The notes under the pieces are model-generated. The model made no database searches. It had not been told where the DNA came from and was given only the letters and a program-made list of their open reading frames with translations. From DATFTE01 sp963840665 (GTDB lineage Bacteria > Acidobacteriota > Terriglobia > Terriglobales > Acidobacteriaceae): DNA of 64,000 nucleotides. The translations under genes were made by a program, and so were the position numbers. The DNA is taken from assembly GCA_963840665.1 (NCBI GenBank), contig CAWIZO010000008.1, forward strand, positions 744,001 through 808,000. Direction: 5' to 3'. This document shows positions 18,120 to 27,562 of the stretch, piece by piece (the first letter of the stretch is position 1; the number at the start of each line of letters is the position of its first letter).

Positions 18120-19631
18120 TCACGGGGTCACGCGGAAATTAAAGCTGGTCGAGAGGACGCCAGTCGGCGTCATCACTTTGATTTTGCCGGTGGTCGCGCC
18201 CGTGGGAACCGTGGTGGTGATTTCCGAACTGGATACCACGGTAAAGGAGGAACTCACTCCGTTAAAAGCAACCTTCGTGGCTCCGGTCAGGTTCGTGCCC
18301 AAAATCGTAACCGCGGTTCCAACGCTCCCTGACGTGGGCACCGAGTTCACATTCGGGCTCAAGCCAACCCCTAAGACATAAATGGTCCCGTAATTCGCAA
18401 CATCATCGCCGCTAGTCGTCCCATAGAGATTCCCGTCGGTGGCCTGCAGCATGGTCCCTATTGGGAAGGAGCCGTCCGCGCCACCGGCGAAGGAATGCAA
18501 AGTAGTCAATGTTCCCGCCGAGGTGATTTCAAAAATTGTGCCGTTTGCATTGGTTCCTCCTAAGCCGGTCGTCGAGCCATAAAAATTCCCATTGGTGGCT
18601 AGAGTCAATCCAGCGGTCGGATCGCTGCCATCGGCGCAACCGGTCTGCGCGCAGAAATTGTAGAGTGTTGTCAAAACACCCGCAGGAGTAATTTTGAAGA
18701 CGGTGCCATGTCCGTTTGCCCCGCCGAACTCCGTAGTTCCATAGAAGTTTCCATCGCGCCCCTGCACCAGCGGCGCGGCGGGGGCTTGACCATCCGGGCC
18801 ACTGAATCGGTACAGAGTCTTCAGAACCCCCGCCGAGTTCACTTTGAAGATGGTACCGTCGGGCGTCTTGGAACCGCCTCCAGAAGTCGTGCCATAGAAG
18901 TTGCCGTCAGAGGCTTGAATCAAGCCTGCTAAAGGTTGTCCGCCGTCGGGACAGCCGCTCGGAATACAGAATTCGTAGACAGGCGTTAAAGTCCCACTTG
19001 GAGTGAGCTTAAAGATCCCACCCTTGTGCGGGGCGAATCCGCTCGACCACGTAGTCCCGTAGAAATTTCCATCGGGCGCCAGAAGCAAAGTTCCCTTGGG
19101 GAAATCGCCTTCCGTGCAACTGGTAGTCCGGCAAAAAGTGTACAGGAGCGTGAATGTGCCGGTCGGAGTGATCTTGAACGCAGTGCCTACCTGGTTCGCT
19201 CCGCCTCCGGAGGCGGTACCGTAGAAGCTCCCGTCCGTCCCGAGGGCCAAGGCGATGGCAGGATTCATGCCATCAAGGCAAGATTGTTGCGTACAGAAAT
19301 CGTAAAGAGTGGTAAGCGCGCCGTTCGCCGGGTTGATGTTATAAATGGTTCCTCCACCGGTAGGGCCGGAAGGACCGCCGCCAGCCGTAATGCCGTAAAG
19401 ATTTCCGTCGAACCCCTGGACGAGCGCGTAAGGTGCCACGCCGTTGAAGCCGTTAAAAGTGGTCAGTACCGAATAAGACTGCGCGTGGGCTGCAACCAGT
19501 GTGGTCATGAAAATCAGCAGTACCAGCAGGCCTCTACGCATCCAGCCGAAATCTCTCACATGACCTCGATATAAGCTAACGGTTGGCGGGACTGGAGCTT
19601 TGAGGGCGGGGGCGAAGTCGTCACTTTTCAT
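18120..19631 (-). CDS. Exported GloVer-repeat (TIGR03803) protein with IPT domain
   Basis: 503 residues. ATG 19631 has the best ribosome binding site (GGAGGAACAAT), but the signal peptide (RRGLLVLLIFMTTLVAAHAQ) starts about 30 residues later at ATG 19541, which may be the real start. About eight repeats of the form GxDGNFYGTTxxGG...GTxFKITPxGxLTTLYxFC follow, with pairs of cysteines in several repeats that could form disulfides outside the cell. The C-terminal 80 residues are an IPT domain (GSVGTAVTILGTNLTGATKV). It is a paralogue of 14642-16063, with which it shares domain order. Confidence 0.83.
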   Translation of the reverse strand: MKSDDFAPALKAPVPPTVSLYRGHVRDFGWMRRGLLVLLIFMTTLVAAHAQSYSVLTTFNGFNGVAPYALVQGFDGNLYGITAGGGPSGPTGGGTIYNINPANGALTTLYDFCTQQSCLDGMNPAIALALGTDGSFYGTASGGGANQVGTAFKITPTGTFTLLYTFCRTTSCTEGDFPKGTLLLAPDGNFYGTTWSSGFAPHKGGIFKLTPSGTLTPVYEFCIPSGCPDGGQPLAGLIQASDGNFYGTTSGGGSKTPDGTIFKVNSAGVLKTLYRFSGPDGQAPAAPLVQGRDGNFYGTTEFGGANGHGTVFKITPAGVLTTLYNFCAQTGCADGSDPTAGLTLATNGNFYGSTTGLGGTNANGTIFEITSAGTLTTLHSFAGGADGSFPIGTMLQATDGNLYGTTSGDDVANYGTIYVLGVGLSPNVNSVPTSGSVGTAVTILGTNLTGATKVAFNGVSSSFTVVSSSEITTTVPTGATTGKIKVMTPTGVLSTSFNFRVTP

Positions 19632-19826
19632 ATTGTTCCTCCGGTGAAAGATGGGGTTTGTCTCCTGGAGTGGCGGCTGTCATGCTTCGTGACACGGGTT
19701 GGGTGCTCGCGACTTATCCCGATTGCGAAGGCGTGTCTATAGAGACGTAGGAATGGGTAAGATGGGCCCACCACCGAACTGTGTGCTCAAAGATGTGGGC
19801 GAGGGCGCACCCGCCACGCTCGAAAA

Positions 19827-20897
19827 CTATTGCGCCGTAATCATCCCGAACCATCCGTGCTTGTAGGCGCTGGGGCCGGCGGCGAAATAGAGCACCGTCG
19901 TGCTTCCGCCTTGGCCGCCGTTACCGAAAGTGATCTCCCAGAGGCCGGCGATGGTCAATGCTGTTCCCGTGGAGTCGCTCAGTTGTCCCTTCAGCGCACC
20001 GGTGTTGGGGTCAAAGGCGGTAATCTTTCCATCTCCCAAATTTGCTACCAGCATGTCGTTGCTGAAGGTTCCGAAGTTTGCTGGCGCGAGAGCGAGTCCC
20101 CAGGGCGCGTTCAGCTTGCCTTTCGAGGCGAAGCGCTTGATGAAGTTTCCATTGAGGTCAAAAACGTCGACAATTCCGAGACCGGCTCCGTGTACCGAGT
20201 CTTTCTTGGTCGCGTTCTGCTTAGCGTAGGCGATATAGAGCTGGCCATTGATGTTGCGGATGTTATAAGGAGCCCATCCCGAGGGCAGCTTCGGGTCGGT
20301 GAAGGAGCCGGAAAGTGTGACTTCGGTGAAAGTCCGGTCCAGCACAACAACCTTCGCGGAAAAGAAATCCAGGACGTAGAGATAATTCGCGGTGCCATTG
20401 TTGCCAGTTTCCATGCCGAAGTAAGTTCCACCGTTACTGAAGGCCACGATGGCCTTGGTGGGGTTCACGCTCATATTCCATCCGCTCACGGTTCCGTCCT
20501 CGGTACAGAACAAGAACGAAGCGGGGCCGGACTTTCCATTCTGAGTGACCACGAAGTCGGTGGTTGCATTGAACACGGTTCCGGTTGGCCGTCCCTTCCC
20601 CACACCTTGCGCGGGCGGTATGGTGACCACTAGACTCTGCGGCACTCCGCTGCCGTTGTAGAGAGTGGAGACGCCGGTGCCGTTGTCGGAGGCCCAGAAG
20701 GGGCCAGTCGGACTGAAACTCATTCCCCACGGATTAATGAGATTCGGATCGGTGTTGACACCCACTCCCGTCTGGTCCGCGGTTAGGACAGTGAGTGCAT
20801 AGAATTGAGCATAGGCGGTGGTAGTGCCGCACGAAAGCAGCACGATCACAACCGCCATGATCAACAGCTTGGTTCCGTTAGGTAGAAAGACTCGCAT
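19827..20897 (-). CDS. Exported TIGR03118-family beta-propeller protein
   Basis: 356 residues from ATG 20897 (AAGGAG six bases upstream) with a signal peptide ending in TTTAYAQ. The mature protein begins YALTVLTADQTGVGVNTDPNLINPWGMSFSP, followed by PFWASDNGTGVSTLYNGSG, the usual opening of the TIGR03118 family. NHL-like blades with NAPWGLALAP and GDGKITAFDPNTGALKGQL occur later, and it ends in GWFGMITAQ. Members are exported, have a predicted six-bladed propeller and lack a known activity. It stands alone between the GH-A hydrolase gene upstream and the GloVer gene downstream. Confidence 0.82.
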   Translation of the reverse strand: MRVFLPNGTKLLIMAVVIVLLSCGTTTAYAQFYALTVLTADQTGVGVNTDPNLINPWGMSFSPTGPFWASDNGTGVSTLYNGSGVPQSLVVTIPPAQGVGKGRPTGTVFNATTDFVVTQNGKSGPASFLFCTEDGTVSGWNMSVNPTKAIVAFSNGGTYFGMETGNNGTANYLYVLDFFSAKVVVLDRTFTEVTLSGSFTDPKLPSGWAPYNIRNINGQLYIAYAKQNATKKDSVHGAGLGIVDVFDLNGNFIKRFASKGKLNAPWGLALAPANFGTFSNDMLVANLGDGKITAFDPNTGALKGQLSDSTGTALTIAGLWEITFGNGGQGGSTTVLYFAAGPSAYKHGWFGMITAQ

Positions 20898-21012
20898 AGG
20901 CGCTCCTTGACCGGCGCGAGACCGGACAACCACGACAGTGGCAGGTCCGTGTCACCAGCCGAAAACGGCTGACAGCATACACCGATTCCCTCGCGCCAGC
21001 AATGCGCCGTCG

Positions 21013-22350
21013 CTACTGATTCTGCAACAGGATCGGCTTCACTCCTACCGGAACGGAAGAATTGTTGATGGTATGAGTCACGCCCGCGATGTCTTTGTAG
21101 TGCAGGTATTGCGAACCTACCTTCGTCGACTTCGTCGTGCACGATCCATTGGAGCAATTTTGAGAGGTATCCCAGATGGTCTCGGCTTGGTATCCTCCGG
21201 ACTTAGTGTAGTTACACGTCCAGACTGTCCCGTTCTGCACACATTTCCCGGTCGGCGTCAGGCCTACCAACCAGTTTTCTACCTGTTGATAAGCGGTGCC
21301 AGATTTTGTAATTCCAGCCGATGCGGTCCACAAACCGTCATCCGCGTTGTCCCACGCAAACCAGTAATAACGTACGACCCCTTCACTCTCTTGCAGGATG
21401 TAATGGCGCGCGAGGAAAGCCGCGCGCAGATCGGGATCGACGAAACCGTTGAAGCTGGTATCGCCCCAACTACCTTCGGTGCACCATAGCGGCTTGCTGC
21501 TTTGGCCGTATATGACGAGCTGCGCTTTCAGGTTCTCAACCAGCGGAACAATGTCTTCGGGTTTGGGCCATACACCCCAGTTCATGCTCCAGCTATAGCC
21601 ATGAAAGGTGATGATGTCAGCGTACTGGCCGCCGCCTAAGGCGAGGTAAGGACCCATCCAGTTGGCGACACCGTTAATTCCAGTCGAGGGTGACGGAGTC
21701 GTGACGATCGCGTTGGGATTGAGCGCCTTGATAATTCCGTACGCATCTTTGGCCATTCGCAGCAACTGCGCATCATTGCCTTGCCAGTAGCCCGGAACCG
21801 TAGGCTCGTTCCACATCTCCCAGTACTTGATCTGTCCCGCCACGTGATTGACGATGGCGGTCACGTAGTCTTTGAAGTGCTGATCGGTGCCTCCGCCGGT
21901 GCTAGTGACGTCGTTGGGCGGCGCACACGACCCGTCGGGGGTGCCGGCGTTCCCGCATACCAGGCTCTTATTGGACGATGCCCAGGTCGGAACTTCTCCA
22001 AACGTATAAATGAGGTCCACTCCATTCGCCTGTGCCGTCGACATCCAAGTGTCGAGAGCGGTGAAATCGTAAACGCCCTGCGAAGGATTCATGGTGTACC
22101 AGTCCGTTCCCGTGTCCCAGAGCCGCATGCCGTTAACGGTCACGCTGGGCCAATCAGAATGAGAGTGGCTGGTCATCGAGAACAAGGTCGCGGGAACTGG
22201 CACGTAGCCCGGCCGATTATGGGATTGCGAAGAAGTTTGTGAATTCTGAGAAGAGGAATCTTCCTGCGCGAATCCCAAAGGGCAAACGGTCATCGCGAAT
22301 GTGAGCGCGGCGGCCATGAGGCCGCGTGCAGTACTTCGCAGCAGCACCAA
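21013..22350 (-). CDS. Exported clan GH-A glycoside hydrolase
   Basis: 445 residues from TTG 22350, preceded by CAGGAG. The signal peptide (about 1-29) is followed by a Ser/Gln-rich linker. The barrel has LFSMTSHSHSDWPSV, the general acid Glu182 in MWNEP and the nucleophile candidate Glu292 in LWCTEGSWG. It ends in CTTKSTKVGSQYLHYKD...VPVGVKPILLQNQ, nearly identical in layout to the enzyme at 7719-9332 but without the Big_2 domain. Cysteine pairs in the loops are conserved between the two. It is monocistronic and may hydrolyse an extracellular glycan. Confidence 0.82.
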   Translation of the reverse strand: MVLLRSTARGLMAAALTFAMTVCPLGFAQEDSSSQNSQTSSQSHNRPGYVPVPATLFSMTSHSHSDWPSVTVNGMRLWDTGTDWYTMNPSQGVYDFTALDTWMSTAQANGVDLIYTFGEVPTWASSNKSLVCGNAGTPDGSCAPPNDVTSTGGGTDQHFKDYVTAIVNHVAGQIKYWEMWNEPTVPGYWQGNDAQLLRMAKDAYGIIKALNPNAIVTTPSPSTGINGVANWMGPYLALGGGQYADIITFHGYSWSMNWGVWPKPEDIVPLVENLKAQLVIYGQSSKPLWCTEGSWGDTSFNGFVDPDLRAAFLARHYILQESEGVVRYYWFAWDNADDGLWTASAGITKSGTAYQQVENWLVGLTPTGKCVQNGTVWTCNYTKSGGYQAETIWDTSQNCSNGSCTTKSTKVGSQYLHYKDIAGVTHTINNSSVPVGVKPILLQNQ

Positions 22351-22560
22351 GTTTATTCTCCTGACGTTGTAATGGGACGAACAAGGGCCAGAGTAACGAA
22401 TGCGGGCGCAACTCTATCCGCGCATGCGACGCGAGCACGCGAAAAAAGAGGATAGTTCTATTCGAGGAGGAACAATGGGCTCAAGATACCGTCGTATCTC
22501 GCGGAAGGCAATAAGAGGAAAGCCTTAGTTAATGTGAATTTTGGCGCGCGCGCCGATTGC

Positions 22561-23268
22561 CTACGAACCTTCGTTCTCCCACATGGGCCGAACGATGATG
22601 ATGGCGAACTTCAACTCCGAGTCCTTCCCTTTCGCTTCTACGGGCAGGTTGACTTGCAGAGTGCAGAATCCCCGGTCATCGGCAATGGCAGCCGGCAGCT
22701 TTTTATAGGCGGGATTGACCGGAACTAAACTCATCGCGGCAGGCTCGTTGTGATGAGAGGCGACGGCGCCGCGCTTGTTGAGTTCGTCTAACGGGACAGC
22801 CGCCGCCAGATCCTTATCGAGCCACGCCGGACTGAGGATCACAAAGTCCTTGTAAGGGCTCACGGCATGGTCGTCGTCATCCTGCTGAAGCTGCGCGTAG
22901 CGCATGGTGTAAAGGCCGGGCCGCAACAGGTGATGCTGGAAATCTTCGCGATATCCGAGGATGCTGATGACGCCTACGAATGTCCCGGGTTTGATATCTC
23001 CGTAAGCGATATCGGGAGTTGGGTGGCCTGAGGACTGAAGAGTTGCTCGCTTGCTGAGCCAAACGTCGCAAACCGGGGTCTGCTTTTCTTGTGTGTTGCT
23101 CAACAGGCGGATGCCATCGGGGCTGACAGCATCGGAGATGTATTTGGGAAGTTCAGAGAAAGCCAGCGCCGGGGCTGGTTCCGTGACGTAGGGATCTAAT
23201 CCCCACGCGAAACCAGCCCACAGCAGCGGCAATAGCAAGAGCGGTCTTCGCACAACGGCGCGCAGCAT
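22561..23268 (-). CDS. Exported protein of unknown function
   Basis: 235 residues with an N-terminal signal segment (LLLLPLLWAGFAWG). I do not recognise a named family. Visible features: AYGDIKPGTFVGVISIL, then YREDFQHHLLRPGLYTMRYAQLQQDDDDH, then a mixed C-terminal half ending in KFAIIIVRPMWENEGS. The central GLYTMRY and acidic DDDDH stretch resemble acidobacterial exported proteins that sit beside secreted repeat proteins. The only in-frame neighbour on the same strand is the fragmented phosphoesterase gene, 10 bases upstream, so they may be co-transcribed. Function unknown. Confidence 0.7.
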   Translation of the reverse strand: MLRAVVRRPLLLLPLLWAGFAWGLDPYVTEPAPALAFSELPKYISDAVSPDGIRLLSNTQEKQTPVCDVWLSKRATLQSSGHPTPDIAYGDIKPGTFVGVISILGYREDFQHHLLRPGLYTMRYAQLQQDDDDHAVSPYKDFVILSPAWLDKDLAAAVPLDELNKRGAVASHHNEPAAMSLVPVNPAYKKLPAAIADDRGFCTLQVNLPVEAKGKDSELKFAIIIVRPMWENEGS

Positions 23269-23277
23269 GGTTCGATT

Positions 23278-23706
23278 CTACTGCCCCACGCCCGTCAGAG
23301 GTGCGAGTTGCGGGCTGCCGCCTCCATTGTCGGTGAACTGCACGTTTGCACTTCTGGTTCCGGTCGCGCTGGGCGTGAACGTCACCATAATCGTGCAGGT
23401 TGCGCCCGGAGCCAGAGATGCCGGGCAGTTGTTGCTGATGACGGCGAAGTCGCTCGCGTTCGTGCCGCTCGTGGTCACATTCGTGACCTTCAAATTACCG
23501 GTGGCGGCCACGTTCTTTACCGTGATGGTCTTCGGCTGGCTGGTTGTTCCCACTCCCTGGTTGCCAAAGTTCAGGCTTGCAGGAGTCAGGCCCAAAGCCG
23601 TACCGGTACCGCTTAGCGCCACAGTTTGCGGGGAGCCGACGGCATTATCGGTGATTGATAAGGTGCCAGTGGCAGGTCCGATCACCTTGGGCTTGAAGAA
23701 GACCAA
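23278..23706 (-). pseudogene. C-terminal choice-of-anchor D fragment of the phosphoesterase/repeat protein
   Basis: 142 codons reading as an Ig-like choice-of-anchor D (ASPM/SPD-2/Hydin-like) domain: GTALGLTPASLNFGNQGVGTTSQ followed by ISNNCPASLAPGATCTIMVTFTP and ending in LTGVGQ. There is no ribosome binding site or signal peptide, and a matching domain start lies in another frame just upstream. I read it as the last part of the long gene that begins at 27562. Confidence 0.6.
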
Positions 23707-23842
23707 GAATCATACAACTGGCTCGCCCCAACAGAATTGCTGTGCATTGGTTAGTTCTCTGGAACGGCCGGTTGATAGCCACGTTCGTAATCGTGACTGG
23801 TAGGGTTCCCGGTATTAGTCACTGTTACAGTTTGCGGAGCGC

Positions 23843-24607
23843 TCACCACCCCGATCGGAACCACGCCAAAAACCAGGCTCGAAGGAGTGACCGAGACCGT
23901 GGGGCCATCATCGATCCGCCAGCGTTCAACAGAATGGAGGCTGAGGTGGACGAGGAATTCGCTACCGCCAAGTCCAGATTGCCGTCGCGATTGAAGTCGC
24001 CGGTGGCCAGACCTGCGGGAGCCGATCCGACGCCCGTGTCTGTATGACCTTGCAGGGTGCCATTGCCATTGCCGAGCAGGATGGAAACGTTCCCGCTTCC
24101 GGAGTTCGCGACCGCGACATCGAGTTTGCCGTCAGCATTGAAGTCGCCGAGAGCAATCGAGTCGGGTGACGTTCCGGTGGAGAACGTGCCAGCCAGCGTG
24201 AACGTTCCGCTTCCCGTTCCGAGCAGCACGGTTACGGTGCCGTCGGTCTGGTTCGCGGTAGCCAAATCAACTTTGCCGTCGCCGTTGAAGTCTCCCGAGG
24301 CGATCGCCACCGGAGTCTTGCCCGTGTTGGGCTTGGAACCAGCGGTCTTGAAGGTTCCGTCGCCTTGTCCGAGCAGCACGAAGACGTTGTTGTCGGTTGA
24401 GTCGACGATCGCAAGATCGACTTTGTTGTCGAGGTTGAAATCGCCCAGACGCGATGGCCAGCGGACCGTTACCGGTATCGGGCGGCGTGGTTTGCAGGAT
24501 GAAGGTTCCATCGCCATTGCCCATCCAGACTCCGATGGCGACACCAACGCTGTAGGGATAGACCAGGTCGAGGTTGCCGTCGCGATTGAAGTCAGCCGTC
24601 TGCACAT
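23843..24607 (-). pseudogene. FG-GAP/VCBS-repeat fragment of the phosphoesterase/repeat protein
   Basis: From about codon 50 onward this frame reads LGDFNLDNKVDLAIVDSTDN, SGDFNGDGKVDLATANQTDG, LGDFNADGKLDVAVANSGSG and TGDFNRDGNLDLAVANSSST. These are classic FG-GAP repeats with calcium-loop-like DxNxDGxxD motifs, as found on integrin-like propellers. The first codons are out-of-frame sequence; the preceding repeats lie in the frame of the 24267-25220 fragment. A single-base indel near 24450-24470 joins them. Confidence 0.6.
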
Positions 24608-25220
24608 CAGTCGGCCAGATCGCGGGCAGCAGCGTGCCCTGGGTGAATGCGAGAGCGCCGTTGCCCAGCAGAATGCTCAGCGTGTTGCCGGTGTTGTTGG
24701 CGACAACGAGATCAAGGTCGCCGTCATTGTTGAAGTCGCCGACCGTGGCAGCAACTGGACCGACCGAGTTACAAACGGAGTTCGTCGAACCTCCGGTGCA
24801 CATGGTCGAGACCAGCGTGAACGTGCCGTCGCCGTTCCCCATAAAGATGGAGGCGGTGCTGTCAGCGTTGTTCAACACCACCAGGTCCGCCTTGCCGTCT
24901 TTATTGAAGTCGGCCGAAACCACACCTTTCGGGCTCTTGCCCGTGGTGATGTCGGCGCGATTCAGCGTAACTCCTGTAGTTGAAGTCGCGACCTGGAAGA
25001 AGTTGGTATTGGAAACACCTCCTCCGGGAATCGGGACTCGAAACGGTGATGGCGCCGGTGCCGCGGTCGTAAGGTCGCTGGCGGGAATGGTCGCATTAAG
25101 CTGATGTCCACTGACGAACGTAGTCGCCAGCGCGGCGCCGTTCCAGTTGACAACCGACTTGGTGCCGAAGTTGGCGCCGTTGACGGTCATCTTCGCGCTA
25201 CGCGCTGCCCGGAGCAGCAT
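24267..25220 (-). pseudogene. IPT plus FG-GAP fragment of the phosphoesterase/repeat protein
   Basis: The frame begins in an IPT domain (KMTVNGANFGTKSVVNWNGAALATTFVSG) that continues LSPRNAAPGSA from the fragment upstream. It then runs through FG-GAP repeats (SADFNKDGKADLVVLNNADS, VGDFNNDGDLDLVVANNTGN, TADFNRDGNLDLVYPYSVGV) until the frame is lost after LAIASG. It lacks its own start signals. The order IPT then FG-GAP agrees with one continuous exported protein. Confidence 0.6.
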
Positions 25221-25678
25221 TGCGCGGAGAAAGCGACTGGGCCTTCAGACGGAACGGATTGTTGGTTGAAGCCGAGCCAGTGCCGGTGATGTTGACCACC
25301 TGCGGACTATCGCCTTCGCTGTCCCACACGAACAACTGCGCGGCAAGCGCCCCTTGCAGCACCGGAGTGAAGGTGATGCTTATGCTGCAACTGCCCGAAG
25401 GCAAGGATCGGAAGAGGGCAGTTATTGGTCTGCTGGAAGTCTTTGGTGAAGCTGTCAGGCTGGCCGCCGTTGTTGCCGGTGAGCATAATGGCGGGCAATC
25501 CGAACGTGGGGTTGGCTAGCGTGAGAGTCATCGATTTAAGCGTTGGTCAGCGTGACGGTCTGAGGCAGAGCTGACGGTACCGATCGCCTGGCTGGTGAAG
25601 TTCAGAGTTGCAGGAGCGAGCGAGACCTGCGTGCCGATGCCGGTCAGATTCAGAATCTGCGGACTTCCACCATCGCTG
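25198..25678 (-). pseudogene. Frameshifted choice-of-anchor D segment
   Basis: Short pieces in three frames together encode an Ig-like choice-of-anchor D domain: PQTVTLTNA, then MTLTLANPTFGLPAIMLTG, then TNNCP, then CSISITFTPVLQGALAAQLF and VVNITGTGSAS. At least three indels are needed to join them between 25,380 and 25,600. It links the phosphoesterase part to the IPT/FG-GAP part. Confidence 0.55.
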
Positions 25679-27562
25679 TCAGTGATCGTGACGGTACCGT
25701 AGCGCGTGCCAGTGGTCGTCGGCAGGAACACCGCGGTGATGGTGCAGCTTGCGCCCGGGTTCAAGACCGGTTCCGCAGTTGTTGGTCTGGCTGTAGTCTC
25801 CATTCGGCTGAATGCTCGAGATGGTGAGCGGAACTGAGCTGGCGTTGGTAAGCGTCGCCATCTGGGCGTTGCCACTCATGAAGACCTGCTGCGCTCCGAA
25901 GCTGAGAATCGACGGGCTCAGCGTGACGTTGGTGCCGGTGGCTGTGAGCGTAACCGTCTGCTTCGAGCCGCTAACGTCGTTATCCATCATCGTCAACGTG
26001 GCGGTTTTCGGACCTGCGCTCGTTGGTGTGAAGGTAACGTTCACCATGCAATTCGAAGGACTCTCGTTCTTCAGAGGAGAGACGCCGGCAGCGCAAGTGT
26101 TGGTTTGCGTGAACTCCGGGTCGCCGGTAATCGCAATGCTGCTGAAGGTCAGCGTGTTCGACATGCTGAAGTTCCGCATGGTCACGGTCGAAATTGGGCT
26201 TGGCGTGCCCACTGGCTGCGTCTGATAAAACTGAAGGGTGTTAGTGGAGTTGGGGACGCACTGCATCGGAGTCAACGACAACGGAGCCTGAAGTGACTGA
26301 TTGAAATTAAACAACGCCGGATCAGCCGCGATTTGATTGGATCCGGAATCACGATTCGTCAAGTTCGGCAGATTGAAGAGATCTTCGACGAAGCGCAAAA
26401 CTGAGGAGTGCTCGTATTGCACGTGACTCACAGAACCTGCTGGGGCAGAGTTGGGAGTGTAGGGCGAGATCACCAGAAACGGAGCGCGCGCGCCTAGACC
26501 GTACTGGTCGAGTACCGGGGGCGGCACGTGATCGTACCAGCCGCCCGAATCATCCCAAGTTACAAAAATCGCTGTGGGCTCGGTGGTCCAGTACTTGGAA
26601 CTCATAATCGCGTTGATCGCATTTACCGTGTAGTTCTGCCCGAAACACAAGCTGTAGGGAGGGTGATCGGTGGCCTCACCGGTGGCTTCAAGCCAGCTTA
26701 CCTGCTGTAGGTTTCCCTTCTGGACGTCCCCAACAAAGTTGTTATCAGGAACATTGTTCACCCAGAGAGGTCCAAAGCGCAGGTGGCTGATGAGCTGCAT
26801 CGCGTTGAACGGAATCTTGGTGTCGACGTAGTAGCGCCAGGAAACGCCTGCCGCCTGCAATTCGTCCATCAGCGTGAGCATGTCGACGCAAGGATAGGCA
26901 GTCGACAGGTTGCCGTTGGCGTCGAGAATGGCGAGCTCGTCGTTTGGCGGGGAATCGCATCCCGCAGGCGCGTTGGTAATCACGCCGCCTGACTGCGCTG
27001 CGACGGTGTAAAGGTGATTTGGCGTCGTGGCAGTTTTGATGGAAGTGAAATAGTTATCACTGAAAGCAAAGTTCTCGGCGTAGTTATAATAATTCTGCAT
27101 TTGCAAAGCGGTCTGGCGGCCATAGCATTCGTAGTCGCCATTCATATCGCAAGGCTCGCCGACAGTTTGCAGATCGAAGCCGTCCATTTTGCCGTTGTCG
27201 ATGGCGAGGATGAAGCATCCCCAGCCGTGGCAGATATCGTGGGCCACCGCATCCGACAAATCCTGCAGAGGAAGAACCTGGCCGGTCGAGATGGGCCCGG
27301 AGCTTGCTGTGTTGATGGCCACATGGTTTGGGTCATCAGTCCAATGGCTGAACATGTTGTCGAAGGAGCGGTTCTCCTTGACGATGAAGACCACATGCTG
27401 GATGTTGCTGAGCCCGGGAATCCGGTGCACCTGGTCGAGAACGGCCTTCGACTGCTCGGCGGACTGGGCCACGGCAGGGATCACGCCCAGGCAAACCACG
27501 GCAAGCAACAGGAGACAGGCGATACCGGCATTACGCTGCATTTTTGGCCTTACGAATGTCAT
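25679..27562 (-). CDS. Exported phosphoesterase (PF04185) with choice-of-anchor D repeats, 3' part broken
   Basis: Intact 627-codon N-terminal portion of a gene that I think originally ran to 23278. A signal peptide (LLLLAVVCLGVIPAVAQ) precedes a phosphoesterase domain of the phospholipase C/acid phosphatase type. Visible blocks are HVVFIVKENRSFDNMF, DNYF, TPNHLY, VTWDDSGGWYDHVPPP, GARAPFLVISPY and YEHSSVLRFVEDLFNLP, which contain the expected metal-binding and catalytic positions. From about residue 440 choice-of-anchor D repeats begin (FSSIAITGDPEFTQTNTC). The frame is lost at about 25,765 after NCGTG. Starts at ATG 27562 or ATG 27541 are both possible. It would release phosphate from extracellular phosphodiesters or monoesters. 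Confidence 0.8.
   Translation of the reverse strand: MTFVRPKMQRNAGIACLLLLAVVCLGVIPAVAQSAEQSKAVLDQVHRIPGLSNIQHVVFIVKENRSFDNMFSHWTDDPNHVAINTASSGPISTGQVLPLQDLSDAVAHDICHGWGCFILAIDNGKMDGFDLQTVGEPCDMNGDYECYGRQTALQMQNYYNYAENFAFSDNYFTSIKTATTPNHLYTVAAQSGGVITNAPAGCDSPPNDELAILDANGNLSTAYPCVDMLTLMDELQAAGVSWRYYVDTKIPFNAMQLISHLRFGPLWVNNVPDNNFVGDVQKGNLQQVSWLEATGEATDHPPYSLCFGQNYTVNAINAIMSSKYWTTEPTAIFVTWDDSGGWYDHVPPPVLDQYGLGARAPFLVISPYTPNSAPAGSVSHVQYEHSSVLRFVEDLFNLPNLTNRDSGSNQIAADPALFNFNQSLQAPLSLTPMQCVPNSTNTLQFYQTQPVGTPSPISTVTMRNFSMSNTLTFSSIAITGDPEFTQTNTCAAGVSPLKNESPSNCMVNVTFTPTSAGPKTATLTMMDNDVSGSKQTVTLTATGTNVTLSPSILSFGAQQVFMSGNAQMATLTNASSVPLTISSIQPNGDYSQTNNCGTGLEPGRKLHHHRGVPADDHWHALRYRHDH

Noticed and set aside
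22240..22560. Overlapping frames on both strands near 22.2-22.5 kb
   Set aside because: They are short, unsupported by start signals and fall in the leader of the hydrolase gene.
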